Assembly (NCBI GenBank): GCA_000442125.1
Contig: KE546977.1
Span: 1,523,519 to 1,587,518 of the forward strand
DNA length: 64,000 nucleotides
Source: Opeltia flavorubescens
Lineage: Eukaryota; Ascomycota; Lecanoromycetes; Teloschistales; Teloschistaceae
Direction of reading: 5' to 3'
Position 1 is the first letter of the stretch, and the number at the start of each line of letters is the position of its first letter. Below, piece by piece: positions 10,263 to 20,937 of this stretch. The translations under genes and the position numbers were made by a program. Under the pieces are notes generated by a model that did not search any database, was not told where the DNA came from, and saw only the letters and a list, made by a program, of their open reading frames with translations.

Positions 10263-11983
10263 TTACGGTACAGCGACATGGTTTTGGGCATCGAACATAG
10301 CTCTGAGCTGCTCCTCGTACACCTCACGATCTTTTATTTTGGCAGCCACAAATTGATCTGCATCGGTACACCAATATTGTGCTGCGATTCGATTCGATTC
10401 AGCTTTGAAACAACTTTCGCTTGTAAACTTCGGCAGAATGCTTTGAGCCCATATGTTGAAAAGTCCGATGGTTGAGTCCAAGGCGTGATAGTAAAAGAAG
10501 CTTCCGGTCTCCCATGTTCTCCTCATGGCGCGCGTGCGTGGCAGATCGTCTCTTACGCCCCGTAGCTTTTCTTCCCGCTGGAAAGCTTCCATGAACTCTT
10601 CGCGGACTTCATTGAATTTTGCAAGAGGCTCACCTACCAGACAGTCTACCCCCTCGCTCGTCAACCACCATGGAGGAACCTGCATCTGCATTGGCAACGA
10701 ACAAGCCCACTCAAGGTCGATGAGACGTTTGACATGCCATTGGTGGTCAACATAGATGTTGCTTTGGTGGAGATCCGTGAGGGTGAAGAGGAAAGGTCCA
10801 TCGCGATGATCGTAATCTATGAAGTGACGCATGACAGCGCGCATTCCGGTGTGAGCAGCCATTTGTGCTCGGCAGTCCGCTTCGTCATTTATCGCATTAG
10901 GCTGATATCGTAGACGGCTGTCGTGATATCCCAAGAGATCCGACATGTACGGCTCTACCGTGGTGTAAGTCTTCTCTCGCGTTATACTCGTCGGTATCCC
11001 TCCATTCTCCACCTCTTGCAATCGTAGGGTTAAGGGCCGATTGGTAAGGCCCAAGACTCCTGCGTTGTCCAGCGTGAATGACCCAATCCGTGGTAGTGGT
11101 ATCTTTCCCAGCGAAAGAATTATCCGGGACAAATCTTTGAATAGATTGGCTCTCATGCTCTTGTCATGCCTGTGTGCTTCCCACGACTCCGACAACATGG
11201 ACCCTTCCTCTTTCTCAATGTATTCGATGAGGACATATCCTGAATTTAGATTATAGGGCTGCTGGCGGCAGACATATGGAGATAGAGGAGGGTAACCGAA
11301 TAGGGAGCGGAGCCGCCGGCGACAGCGTTCAAAGAGTCGGATATACCAAGAAACGCTCCTTAACCCTAAGAACTGTAGACGGAGAGTTAGCTAGAAGGTC
11401 CCGAATACCATGCGTCACTTGGACGTACGCACTGGTTGCCCTGGAAAGCAAAGCCCCACAGCTTAGGGATGGGAACATCAGGGCAATGCTCTTCGATCCA
11501 AACATAGGTGGCGACTTCACACCGTAGCTTCTCCTCCGCATTGCCAGGAAACTCCTCCTCCCCAATCTTGTAGTTGAGTGGAAACCTAATCATCACTCGC
11601 TCTTCCGCCCGTGTCTTCCAATTTTTGACGTGTACAGGCAGGCACATGTTGAAGCTGCCGTGGATCCAATCTATCGTGGGTGCGACGCGACAGCTTCCCT
11701 TCTCTTTGAGACCTAGATGGTGGGATACGACGGCCTCAATCTCGGTGGAGTGGTCGAGGAGATAGCGCATGAACTCTTCCCTTTTGTCGAAGTAGGTTAA
11801 CCGCTTGAGCATATCCTGCTCCTCCTCAAGAGCTGCCTCCAGAGTGATCTCATCACCGAGGAGAGTTTTCAGAGTCTTGGTAGCAGTGCCGGACTCTGTA
11901 CCCATGGCTGTCAAAGCCGCAGGTACAGGTACCTGGGAGTTCGTGAAGACGGAAAACAGTTGGAGAGGATCGCGTCCCGCCAC
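10263..11983 (-). CDS. Aminoglycoside phosphotransferase (APH)-like kinase
   Basis: Exon 1 is 11983-11429 and exon 2 is 11372-10263. The 56-bp intron has donor GTACGT, branch GCTAACTC and acceptor CTACAG. The protein is 554 aa. It belongs to the fungal APH/choline-kinase-like family with a protein-kinase-like fold. The N-lobe contains PTIDWIHGSFN and the lysine-bearing strand RVMIRFPL, then VPIPKLWGF. The catalytic loop is TDLHQSNIYVD (Brenner-type, with the metal-binding Asn). The metal-binding aspartate follows in RLIDLEWAC. In fungi these proteins are mostly of unknown substrate and expanded in copy number; they are not drug-resistance genes as such. No signal peptide, so presumably cytosolic. 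It diverges from the gene at 12088 with 104 bp between start codons. An ATG 26 codons downstream is an alternative start. Confidence 0.88.
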
Positions 11984-12087
11984 CGCAACCGCGAGGCGGG
12001 TTACGTAAGCGAGACCTTCTAGTAACTCTCGGTAGCTTTCCGTCTACAATTTTTTCCCAGCGACATCGACAAGGTTGGTATCACAGC
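11984..12087. promoter_or_regulatory. Shared divergent promoter, APH-like / DUF1772
   Basis: Only 104 bp separate the two start codons on opposite strands, so both promoters and 5' UTRs must overlap. No clear TATA box was seen. Confidence 0.5.
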
Positions 12088-12558
12088 ATGGACAGTGTAC
12101 CGCGTATCGCGCAGGCTCTTGGCCTCACATCCTCTCTCCTCCTATCCGGTGCCAACATCGGCGCATCCTATCTAACCCTCCCAATCCTCTACACCCGTCC
12201 CTCCTCAATCAGCACGCCCATCTTCAACGAACTTTACCTGCGCGGCGCAGCAAGTCTTGTACCCCTAGGGACCTTTTCAGCGATCTGTTCGGCCACGGCC
12301 GCGTACTTGGTGCCTGCCAAACGTGGTATTTGGGCTTTTGCTGCCGCAGCCACGATGGCACAGACACCATGGACCCTTCTCGTGATGATGCCCACCAACA
12401 ACCGGCTCAATGCTATTGCGGCCAGTACGACTGAGCAAGAGAAAGCAAGCAAAGAGGAGGTTATGGTGCTATTACGACAATGGACGTGGATGAACATCGT
12501 GCGGGGGGTTCTGGCTTTGGTCGGTGGAGCCACTGGCGTTTGGGCTATAATGCAATAA
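12088..12558 (+). CDS. DUF1772 / anthrone-oxygenase-like membrane protein
   Basis: Single-exon, 156 aa. Four hydrophobic segments lie at about residues 10-32, 52-74, 81-101 and 135-155, with a polar loop rich in Glu/Lys between the third and fourth. This architecture, together with the N-terminal LLLSGANIGASY and the short loop PTNNRLNAI after helix 3, fits DUF1772. Characterised fungal members of that family oxidise anthrones to anthraquinones in aromatic polyketide pathways. No polyketide synthase or tailoring gene is in this window, so a role in such a pathway is not supported here. It may be a stand-alone family member. The start is the only in-frame ATG compatible with the first helix. 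Confidence 0.82.
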   Translation: MDSVPRIAQALGLTSSLLLSGANIGASYLTLPILYTRPSSISTPIFNELYLRGAASLVPLGTFSAICSATAAYLVPAKRGIWAFAAAATMAQTPWTLLVMMPTNNRLNAIAASTTEQEKASKEEVMVLLRQWTWMNIVRGVLALVGGATGVWAIMQ

Positions 12559-13304
12559 ACAGCGACGGAAGGTACTGCTTATCCTAGGCACCGAACAGAT
12601 GCATGGAACAAAAGGAGAAACCCAGAGCCGGAGTCAAGATTTATACCAAGCTCATGTATATACTGGATGGAAAAGTATGAGGATATCGTCTTTAGAAGAG
12701 GCCAATTCAACTCTGTTATTTGAGGTTGAGATTGTCCGCCCAGGGGTATATGCGGTTCTCCAAGATGATCGTCAGAGACGACAGGAGAAGATGCTATTCT
12801 GGGATACGGCCAGCTTCAATTACGATAATTGCCTTGGATTTTGACGAAGCAATTCTATACTCGATATTATACCCTTGAGCAGTTACCTTTCGCACCGATG
12901 TGCATAGCTTGCCCGGTGCGCAAAAGAAGTATGTCTGTTTGGGAAGATGTATCATTCAGTCATCGGGATGGTGTACAGCTTATGGGTGGGCTCGTCCCTT
13001 TATGCATCGAATTCACTAATCTAGACACATCACAAGGACCTGAGACTTCGAAAAGAGGGCATCGAGATTACCTAGCCCGCCTGATGTCCTTTGCAGACGC
13101 CCTTGATAATAATACAAATCCCCACCTACATCAGAAGCATCCACAGAATATTCGCCTTGTTTATACTGTGATAATCAGTCACACCCATTACTTATACATC
13201 TTGTTATCCTATCATCTTTCCAATCATTTCACCGATTCGCCTTGAATTGGAAAACCCAACAAGCACATATATCCCACACATCCATCACCAAAACAACCTC
13301 ACCC
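12559..13304. other. Convergent intergenic region
   Basis: This is the 3' flank of both neighbours. Open frames at 12599-12844 and 12829-13245 have no coding-like features I would trust. No repeats seen. Confidence 0.45.
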
Positions 13305-13673
13305 TCAACTCTTTTGCAACTTGAAGCTATTGGCATACAACCCACTCGGCAAAACATGGCAGCCCTTCTTGACCCCATCAGCAATCCACACAACCCTCGC
13401 ACCACGCCAATCGCCATTTCTATATTCCCCGAAGTGCAAAGACTCGCCAGCCTCCATGTCACGGAAGATGGAGAAGGCGTATGCGTCGAAGCCAATGTTG
13501 TGGTAAACTTGGTTGTAGTTGAGAGGTTTGTAGTCTGCGTTGCCTGGGCTGTGGCAGTGCGGATCGTTCTTGGGGTACATGGTAATTGCGAGGTTGGAGG
13601 TTGAGCGATCGGTGAGGGGGAGGGCGTGGATGAGAGAGGAGCAGAGCAGGAGAATAATTGTTGGGGCGTACAT
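13305..13673 (-). CDS. Small secreted protein
   Basis: Intronless, 122 aa. A strong signal peptide (MYAPTIILLLCSSLIHA) is followed by PLTDRS. The mature chain of about 105 residues is hydrophilic, with two cysteines (in PHCHSPG and KKGCHVLPSG) that could form one disulfide. It contains a compact set of aromatic residues (YNQVYHNIGFDAYAF, GDWRGARVVWIADG). No family recognised. The composition is that of a small secreted, possibly effector-like protein. A TATATA element lies about 100 bp upstream. Confidence 0.75.
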   Translation of the reverse strand: MYAPTIILLLCSSLIHALPLTDRSTSNLAITMYPKNDPHCHSPGNADYKPLNYNQVYHNIGFDAYAFSIFRDMEAGESLHFGEYRNGDWRGARVVWIADGVKKGCHVLPSGLYANSFKLQKS

Positions 13674-13768
13674 AGTGAGGTAGAGGGATGGAACACGGTT
13701 ACGGGGTGAGTTTTATCGGCTTCCAGAGCTTGTATCGTGTAGGTAGAGGAGTCGGTGGAGGAGTGGAG

Positions 13769-13781
13769 AGTATATACTCAT
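13769..13781 (-). promoter_or_regulatory. TATA-like element of the 13673 gene
   Basis: GAGTATATACTC, itself palindromic, lies about 100 bp upstream of the minus-strand ATG at 13673. Confidence 0.35.
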
Positions 13782-13810
13782 TGAGCAAAGCATGCCTATA
13801 AGATATCAAA

Positions 13811-14184
13811 AGATCACATGGACGTTTCACAAACGTTTCGCCGCAAGGTAGGTCTCGTGACAATTCTTCTCGACGACAGGATATTCACTTCCTGAAGTCA
13901 GATCTAGAAACAGCCATGAAACAATATCCAATACGTCACTGATCTATTGACCTTCAGAATTTGGGAAGTCTCCTGCTGATGGACTCGCGTTCGAGGTCAT
14001 GCTCTCAGAAACCGTTTCGAGCCAAGACGAAGTCACGCAGGGCATCCCGTTTGATCGCCCATTTGATCAGCAGTATTGCTTCACGTGTGCAAAATGCCGC
14101 TCCAGACCGATCGATAGAAGATCATACCTCTCAATGGAGAATACGGAGCGGAAATGCTGTGAGGAAAAAGAATTTTTAAGATAG
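13811..14184 (+). CDS. Possible 3' part of a spliced gene
   Basis: A splice pair fits well: donor AAG|GTAGGT at 13848, branch ACTGATC, acceptor TTCAG ending 13957 (110-bp intron). It joins CAA G|AA TTT to give a continuous frame (SPQ-EFGKSPADG) that runs to the TAG at 14182-14184. The exon 2 product is about 75 aa with four cysteines (two in TCAKC, two in RKCC). The 5' end is unresolved: an in-frame TAA lies at 13799 and I find no start codon. This could be a remnant. Confidence 0.3.
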
Positions 14185-14827
14185 CATGAGGTCACTCACC
14201 CTCAACAGCCATTTGTAGAATTACAGAGGTCAAATTATTCGTGTATCCTGTCGGATTGTTGGTCATTCCATTATCACACTTCACTAAAAATTGCTTCACG
14301 CTAAGTCAATCCTGGACAGATTATATTCGAAAAATCCTATTTATTGTTTTCAAATCTGCCTATCAAAATTGGCGCTTGGGATACTGTTAGCTTCAGAATT
14401 TGAGTCTGGAGCTATCGAAGAATATAAGCTAAAGGAGCCGAACCATGGGAGCAATCCCCACATTTGAACCAAATTTTACATGAATCTATCCGGCCTGTCC
14501 TGGCAAGGTACGATAAAGCCAAAGAAGCCACAACCCAATTCTTTATCAATGTAAACCATGCAGCTATCTAGTTACCTAAGTTGAAAAGCGATTGTACGTG
14601 GGTGCTATATTTGGAAGTGGCTGTTTTATCCATGGATCCGTACAAAATCATGACGCTGTCGTCGATATCCTTGGACTTCCTACAAAAAGCTTCGTACTTA
14701 GGGGTACCTTTGTATCTTGATCCCTTTATCATCTTCTTACCCGCGAGTATCCCTCAGAGAATTATACCTGAAGTCTATTACATTACTTCCTTGCTCCAAT
14801 CACTAGCCTAAAATCAGAATTGCTAGG
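14185..14827. other. Intergenic, 5' flank of But2 gene
   Basis: The open frame at 14581-14811 begins with a non-ATG codon and looks like chance. No repeat or RNA gene seen. Confidence 0.45.
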
Positions 14828-15397
14828 ATGCATGCCTCATTCATGGTCACCCTGACTGCCACGCTTTTGACTACTCTTGCCCGTGCGATAACCCTCCCGA
14901 GCAACTCGAATGACTTTCAGTTCCCACATTTCATCGTGGTAGTCGATATCGATCATCCAGACCAAGCTTACGGCACGAGCTTCAACGCCATCGTCTCAAC
15001 TAAGGTGTCATCGATATTCGACTTTGACGTTCCACTATCCTACACGGGGCGCCAGTGCGAGCTGGTGTTCTTTTTCCCAAATGCCGAGGACCTGGCAGAG
15101 GATGAATACACGTTCGTCCCCAAAGGCGGTCTACAATTGAGCCGCTTGGAGAATCCTGCAACTACCGATACGACGTGGAGAAGTCAGCCTGGACCCGATG
15201 AAATCGTGGACGTTATCGATGATCTCGAACCCGGCAACACCTACAGCTTGGGAAGTGAGAAATGTGTCGCCGGGCAGAGAGTTGGATATAAGATGACTGC
15301 CTTGGGAGCCTTAGAATTGGACTACTTCCAAACTTATCGGACTCCATCCTCTGGCTCGTCCATTCCGCCCATTGGATTGTTCATCATCGCTCATTAA
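14828..15397 (+). CDS. Secreted But2-domain protein
   Basis: Single exon, 189 aa. A signal peptide covers residues 1-20 (MHASFMVTLTATLLTTLARA). From about residue 31 the protein matches the But2 C-terminal domain family of fungi: FPHFIVVVD at the start, AYGTSFNAIVS, IFDFDVPLSYTGRQCELVFFFP in the middle, a PGNTYSL-like turn, and AGQRVGY...ALELDYFQTY near the end. Two cysteines (RQC and EKC) sit where the family has its conserved pair. The family is common among secreted fungal proteins and its molecular role is poorly known. The domain fills the whole mature chain, so this is a short complete member. Confidence 0.85.
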   Translation: MHASFMVTLTATLLTTLARAITLPSNSNDFQFPHFIVVVDIDHPDQAYGTSFNAIVSTKVSSIFDFDVPLSYTGRQCELVFFFPNAEDLAEDEYTFVPKGGLQLSRLENPATTDTTWRSQPGPDEIVDVIDDLEPGNTYSLGSEKCVAGQRVGYKMTALGALELDYFQTYRTPSSGSSIPPIGLFIIAH

Positions 15398-15927
15398 GGA
15401 TGGATGATGAAAAAGCTGGACTGGAGACAATGGGAGGCTGAAGTGTACAGGAAAGCGGGAGGATAATGTTGTAATACTTTTGGCGAAAGAGTTCGACTGC
15501 AATATATATTTTGCATAATGATTGGAAAACCACTTGTGCTGTAGTGCACCCAAAACCTATATGAATTGGTTTTCATTCACATACATTGACTCCCATATAT
15601 GAACGACCGATTTTGGCAATTNCTTTTATGTCTCTTCCTTATAGCATGCATATCCTCGCCTTCCGATCGTGCTCCCTTCCCTGCCCTGGAACATTGGAAC
15701 CTCAATCTTGGGTAATCGAATCAGCAGCCCGGATTTGCCCCTGAGCCAAAGACGCACGTTTCAATAAATGCCGGCCGCGGACTCTAGTTGCAAATGGTCT
15801 CGAGCATCCGAGTACAAGGATACTGATTGACTGCCTAGAGATAACAGAGTCGAGCAGCAATTGGCGTCAAGTCAGCAAAAAGAATACTCAAGATAATACC
15901 AGCGATTATAGTCATCCTCGCGAGCCA
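15398..15927. other. Intergenic
   Basis: No supportable gene. It includes an undetermined base at 15622. Confidence 0.45.
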
Positions 15928-16306
15928 TCATTCCCAGGAAATACCTACTTGTCGTTCAGTACATTCAATGATCCAGCTAATAACGAAGAGATCGATGATG
16001 CTCATTATCAAGACCCAAAACACTTCCACAGAAACCATCGCGAAGCCGTGCAGGCCCTTCGAACCAGCAACGACAATGGGGAACATCAGGCGATCCATTC
16101 CTGACCATCCAGACACTCCCATCACGATAACGCCGACCCATCCGTCGATCGATCCGGCAATAGGGCCATTGAAGAAAGGCTATACGCATCTCATTATCAA
16201 GACACGAGCAGCTGACGCAATTACGAGAGCCTCGTTGACCAACGCTTCGAGAAGGGCGAGAGGAACACGCACGATCGCACTCAAATAGCGAATGTGAACG
16301 ACATGG
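15928..16306 (-). pseudogene. Possible decayed small membrane protein
   Basis: On the minus strand one frame is open for about 125 codons from 16306 to the TGA at 15928, except for one TAG (plus positions 16180-16182). It encodes hydrophobic helices (for example VFWVLIMSIIDLFVISWII and VNEALVIASAARVLIM). The phrase VLIM and its DNA (CTCATTATCAAGAC on the + strand, near 16004 and 16190) occur twice, suggesting an internal duplication. No ATG near the 5' end. Other frames are also open here, so chance is not excluded. Confidence 0.3.
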
Positions 16307-16514
16307 ACTTAATGCTGGATCCTGGCTTTAGGACAACTTATTGGAGAATATGATGGTCTTCTAAGGACTGCTGCAGCCCATAGAAGAGTATAAGTGCCAT
16401 ATCAAAGCTCGCGTATATGAATACGGACAAACTCCGAGACTAATCGCCTCATATCCGGCGTGCAGATTTGGAGATCAGGTTAAGCGTGAGAGTACTTGCA
16501 TATTAGTGAGTTCC

Positions 16515-16591
16515 GATAAGCATCTGCACGCTTTTATCAACGCTATGGCAATCGACCAATCAGCGTTCTCAGGATTCAACCCCTCGATAAG
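16515..16591 (+). promoter_or_regulatory. Two GATAAG sites upstream of the transporter
   Basis: CGATAAG occurs with the GATAAG core at 16515-16520 and again at 16586-16591. This is the binding site of AreA/NIT2-type nitrogen GATA factors. A CTCCGCTG at 16643-16650 is one mismatch from the NirA consensus CTCCGHGG. The sites are seen; their use is inference from the nitrite-transporter context. Confidence 0.45.
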
Positions 16592-16680
16592 GAGCTGCAC
16601 GACCGTTTCTGACGTAGGGCACCTGAGCACCGTTGAGTCTTTCTCCGCTGAGATCTAAACGATCAGTGATCGGAGCAACC

Positions 16681-16688
16681 TATAAATC
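16681..16688 (+). promoter_or_regulatory. TATA-like element of the transporter gene
   Basis: TATAAATC lies about 90 bp before the ATG at 16772. Confidence 0.4.
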
Positions 16689-16771
16689 ATGGGATTTCCT
16701 CCCGTCTTACTAGCATCCTCCATGCTCATCGATAGAGCCCGTGTTTCTCGATTATTTTCTATTCAATCATC

Positions 16772-17818
16772 ATGGATGCCTTTACAACCCAGCAAACCAC
16801 GGAACTTGTCTCCCGTATTGGCTGCAAGAAGGCCCATATGCGCTTAGACAAGCTTTTCGTCAACTCCCTGATGACTGGCCCCCTCCTTGGCTTTGGCTGC
16901 GCCATCATGACAAGCACCGAGGCAGCGGAATGGTATCAAGAAAATGCGCCCGGTCTCATCCGTACCATCAGCGCCAGTTTCTTCCCTATCGGCCTCGTGA
17001 TGATCNTTCTGAGCGGCAGCGACCTCTTTACCAGCAACATCATGTTCATGACCGTTGCCTTCCTCAATCGGCGAATCACAATCTGGGACCTCTTGAAAAA
17101 TTGGGTCGTTTCCTATCTCGGTAACCTGGCTGGCATGCTTTTCTTCGTATCCATCGTGACTGGATATGGAGGTGTATTTGAGATGGCTTCGTATAGGAAG
17201 GCCACGATCGATTATGCCACGCAGAAGGTATTGACCCCACAATGGCATCAAATCATGCTTCGAGCGATCGGAGCGAATTGGCTGGTCTGTTTTGCCGTAT
17301 TCATCTCCATCTCCTCGAGAGAAATCGTATCGAAGATAACAGCGATCTGGTTTCCGACATTGACCTTCGTGGCGCTGGGTATGGATCATGTCATTGCAAA
17401 CATGTTTTTTATCCCGAATGCCATCTGGTATGGCCATCCTGATATCGGGGTTGGGCTGTATATATGGAAAAGCTTGATACCAACCACGATTGGAAACATT
17501 ATTGGAGGCGGTCTCTTCGTCGGGGCTGCTTATTGGTACCTCTATATGACCGGGGAAGGCGCGGTCGAGGTGGACTTCAACCTAGACAGTCTGGATACTG
17601 CGATGGAAGTAGGCGGTCCCATGGGCCGGATATCGCGCAAGAAAGGATCTGATCACAACAACGGGGCCGTGATTGAGGGCAAGGATCCAATTTTAACCCC
17701 TCAACAATCGATCAATCTTCCTCATTCGGGATCCCAGATGACGAGTGCCCTAGGCAAGGAATTGAGCGGGGAGAAGTATGGGGTCCAGGAGCCGAGATTT
17801 GAAACAGGTCAAGTGTAA
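16772..17818 (+). CDS. Formate/nitrite transporter (FNT family)
   Basis: Single exon, 348 aa. It is an FNT-family integral plasma-membrane channel/transporter for nitrite, formate or related monovalent anions, expected to assemble as a pentamer. Family marks in order are SLMTGPLLGFG in the first helix, SGSDLFTSN (the GAELFTGN-type re-entrant loop) at about 81-89, GNLAG, ANWLVCFAVF, the MDHVIANMFFIP segment with the conserved pore histidine at residue 206, and IGNIIGGGLFVG in the last helix. A hydrophilic C-terminal tail of about 80 residues follows. Residue 79 is unknown because of an N at 17006. Fungal members include the nitrite transporter NitA of Aspergillus, and GATA sites upstream fit nitrogen control. 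Nitrite versus formate cannot be decided from sequence alone. The gene appears intact. Confidence 0.93.
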   Translation: MDAFTTQQTTELVSRIGCKKAHMRLDKLFVNSLMTGPLLGFGCAIMTSTEAAEWYQENAPGLIRTISASFFPIGLVMIXLSGSDLFTSNIMFMTVAFLNRRITIWDLLKNWVVSYLGNLAGMLFFVSIVTGYGGVFEMASYRKATIDYATQKVLTPQWHQIMLRAIGANWLVCFAVFISISSREIVSKITAIWFPTLTFVALGMDHVIANMFFIPNAIWYGHPDIGVGLYIWKSLIPTTIGNIIGGGLFVGAAYWYLYMTGEGAVEVDFNLDSLDTAMEVGGPMGRISRKKGSDHNNGAVIEGKDPILTPQQSINLPHSGSQMTSALGKELSGEKYGVQEPRFETGQV

Positions 17819-18819
17819 TGGAATTTAATTGATACATCTTAGCAGTAACGGATGGAAAGGGGGACGATACCTCGATAATTGAGAAGATTACTGATATAGA
17901 TATAGTCGAGAACCTCTAAAATTCATAGCGTTCCTCCGGAATTACAATCATCAGCAACTGACGTTATTGAGTGAGAGGTCTTGAAAGTAAGGGAGTCATG
18001 GCAGGATAGTGAATAGCACGATCTCGTTCAGACGGTCGAATCAGTCTGTAACTTGTCCAGTACGACTACTATGTTGTATTATTTGCGAAATGGCTGACGG
18101 AACACAAGTCTTTGATGAAAGAGAAGACAGAACCCACGCTGCAAGGTCCAATAAAGAAGCCAACAAAGAGGCTTGAGAAGTGAGAATTGGGTTGACAGGC
18201 TTATAGGGCAGGAGGATATAAGCCTAGATACCTAAGGAATACAAAGGTGGTTGGAGAAGTGGGCCAGATGATTTGATGCTCGAATGATCTTCGGGTCGAT
18301 GCTTAAAAGCTTACCGGAGATTCCAACAGTGAGCGGGCATGGTTATTGGCGCGCAAGAAGTGCTGCATGGGATCTGCGTTAGGCGCAAAAAAGGTGAGTT
18401 CCCAGCGCACAGGGGAGAATTTGGTAGGGTTAGGCTTGGCGATATTGTCATTCGAAATTCGCACAAAATCTGGCCGCCTATAACGCTAGAACAACAGCAA
18501 ATGAAGAACTCTTTGAAAGAGATTGGGCTATAGAGTCTCTATTCTTTCTTGATATCTGTCAATCTTATCCTTGTACGCGCTTTGGAAAACGCCGAAGGGG
18601 CGCTATGAATTCACTTTTTTTTGCGCCAAGGATTCTCAATCATCATGCATACGCTCGATCTGCAAAGATTCTTTTGTCCCTTGGGGGCGAAATTAGAGTT
18701 TCAGCCGCAGCTAGCTCATATATTCTACCGTGGCGGGGAATTTCAAGCATCGCCTCCCATCATTTCGTATCATCAGGTCTGTTCTGCCGGCCTTTCCTGC
18801 TGTTCACCGAGTCGATGCG
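17819..18819. other. Intergenic
   Basis: No supportable gene. Short frames at 18339-18533 and 18605-18869 are mutually overlapping and lack family features. The right part is the promoter region of the next gene. Confidence 0.45.
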
Positions 18820-20937
18820 ATGAGACAAATCCACTGGACTGCCCCGACGTTAATAAATCGCATCATTGACCTGCGGGATCCTTTTTGCGCTCGGCCATCA
18901 TCTATTCTATAGGAGCCTCGATCATCAGCATGCCTCTACCTCCTCGGAGCCTTACAGAGTCCTTGGAATGAATATTTCTGATCAGCAGCTCAACACTGCC
19001 ATTGGGACCGCATTTGCCTTCTTAGTGCGGGCCTGTCTGATGCATTCGATATCCCTCGCTTACTTTCAGATATTGATTTGGACTGTCAGGAGCCGCGGGA
19101 CAAATAGTACCAAACTCGGCGATTTGGACGTTATGACAGATGCGCTGCAAAATATTCTGAGTTTGCTCAACTATCGGACATGGCGACGACGGCCATGGTT
19201 ATGGGTACTAGCGGTTGTTGCTTGGTACGAGCCACGTCTGATGCACGCATAAACAATTTGATCATTGACCAATCCTAGGCTTCTCCCTATAGCAAGCATC
19301 ATAACCCCTGCCACGCTCTCTATCAGCGTCGACTTTCCGCCTGCAGCGTACATGAATGTTCCCACAGTCGATTTTACTAGCTTGAATCTGGCTGCGCCCA
19401 TGCCTGCATTCTACATATCAGAGGGCAGCTTGAGCTACAACTACGCTGGCCCGAGCCTCACAGTGCAGAGGATTGCAGACGCGGTTGCAGCTCAAGGCTC
19501 AATTTTACCAGTAACGGCGCCAGCAGTAAATTCAAGCTGGAACGTAGCGTTTAATGGACCTTCCTTGCACTGCAACCCTATCGTCTCGGACTTTCGGCGG
19601 GAAGTTCTTGATAATGTTTTGAACTATACTTTTGGCCGATGCGGAGTTTCTTCCACGGAAAATTGCACTTTCGGCCCAGGATACGTCGCATGGCATCCGG
19701 GATTCATGGCGCCCTTGAAGCCAATGAAGGATTACCTTCCTTTCTCCGCCGATTTCTCCGTTGATGAATCTGGTCCACTCACTCTCCAGAGTGACAATCA
19801 CTACGGGGATCCAGCCCCTGATATGGCGTCGGTTTTCATCCTTGTTGCACCTGTGCTTTCCAGCTCTTCCACCGTTCAAGTCGAAGGTAGCAACTATCCC
19901 ACCATGTGCGCTGGCAAGCCATGGTACCAGGACGGTCTGGCGAAGTATTACGAAACATCCTTACTCCTTAGATGTGATGTATATAACTCGACCTTCGATA
20001 CAACTTTTTCGGTGGTCAATAGCGCGCAAACAATCCATGTTAACAATATAACGGATCTTACGAAGTCCCCGCTGATCGCAAATGCAAGCGTGAAGGCTGA
20101 ATTCAATTCAACCGATCGAGATAACAACAGCTTCAACCGCACGACTGCTATTCATATGATTCGGTTGCATCCTGCTTATTTGATCCTCAGGTCTTGTCAA
20201 CACTGTCCTATCAAGCTATCATGCACGCTTTCACGGATCTGGTAACTGGGACAATCCGAATTGATCAAGTGGCGGGTCGTCTAAGCGGAGTCAAATCAAC
20301 GACACGGTTGAGCAGCACAGTTTTGGCAATGGCGCCAGAGCTGGCTTTTCTGCAATCGACTCAGGGGCAGAATGAAGACCAAGCACAGTCTTTACAGCAA
20401 GGAGCCGCCGGATGGGTCGAGCAACCGTTCGCTGGTCTCGTAAATGCCGGAGCTGCGCCGAAGTTGACTCTCCCATTTCAAGAGGCACTCGAGCAAGTGT
20501 TTCAGAATATCACCCTAAGTCTGATGAGTGCGCCGGACCTGCAGCCCAACTCTTCCTCGATTTATTATCCTAACAAAACCCTGGTCACCTTTTCTACACG
20601 TGAGAATATCTACATCTACTCTGTCAGTAAATTATGGCTTGCTTATGGTTTGGCTGTTGGCACGACTGCCTTGATTGCAGCCTCTGGCCTGGGCGCCATT
20701 CTTGCCAATCATGCGTCTTTCTCGAACAAGTTTTCCACTGTACTTCGGCTTTCACGAGGAGCGCATATAAGCTGCGAAATAAACCAAAAGGATCTTTCAG
20801 GCCGGGATCCATTGCCAGACTACGCAAAGAAGGCGACCGTCAAGTTTTTGCGGGATGAGACCTCCGCGAAAGACGGCAAGGTCTATAATCTGGTCGACAT
20901 AGCAGGTGTGGACGACGATCGCAAAGTCTCGAGCTGA
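18820..20937 (+). pseudogene. Fungal transmembrane glycoprotein, nearly full length, frameshifted
   Basis: This is the same uncharacterised fungal membrane-protein family as at 200-919. The ATG at 18820 (MRQIHWTAP) starts in frame 1. Around 18856-18870 the family sequence moves to frame 2 (GILFALGHHLFYRSL), implying an indel. A 54-bp intron at 19225-19278 (donor GTACGA, acceptor TAG) correctly joins AVVAW to LLPIASIITPATLS. The extracellular part has many N-glycosylation sequons (NSS, NYT, NCT, NST, NIT). Near 20150 a second shift (2 bp extra or 1 bp missing) passes from NRTTA to YDSVASCLFDPQ. After that the frame is open to the TGA at 20935-20937 and contains the last TM segment (LAYGLAVGTTALIAASGLGAI). 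No intron explains the two shifts. Either the gene is decayed or the assembly has indel errors. It is the last gene before the AT-rich block. Confidence 0.68.

Noticed and set aside
12088-12558. Part of a polyketide cluster because of the anthrone-oxygenase-like protein
   Set aside because: No synthase, transcription factor or other tailoring enzyme is present nearby; the neighbour is an APH-like kinase.
12829-13245. 138-aa + strand ORF
   Set aside because: No signal, domain or splice partner; amino acid composition is not protein-like and it lies in a convergent 3' region.
16844-17437. 197-aa minus-strand ORF over the transporter
   Set aside because: Antisense shadow of the clearly conserved FNT gene.
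18425-18440. TAGGGTTAGG resembling an interstitial telomere repeat
   Set aside because: Less than two units, as expected by chance; single TTAGGG words elsewhere in the window are likewise isolated.
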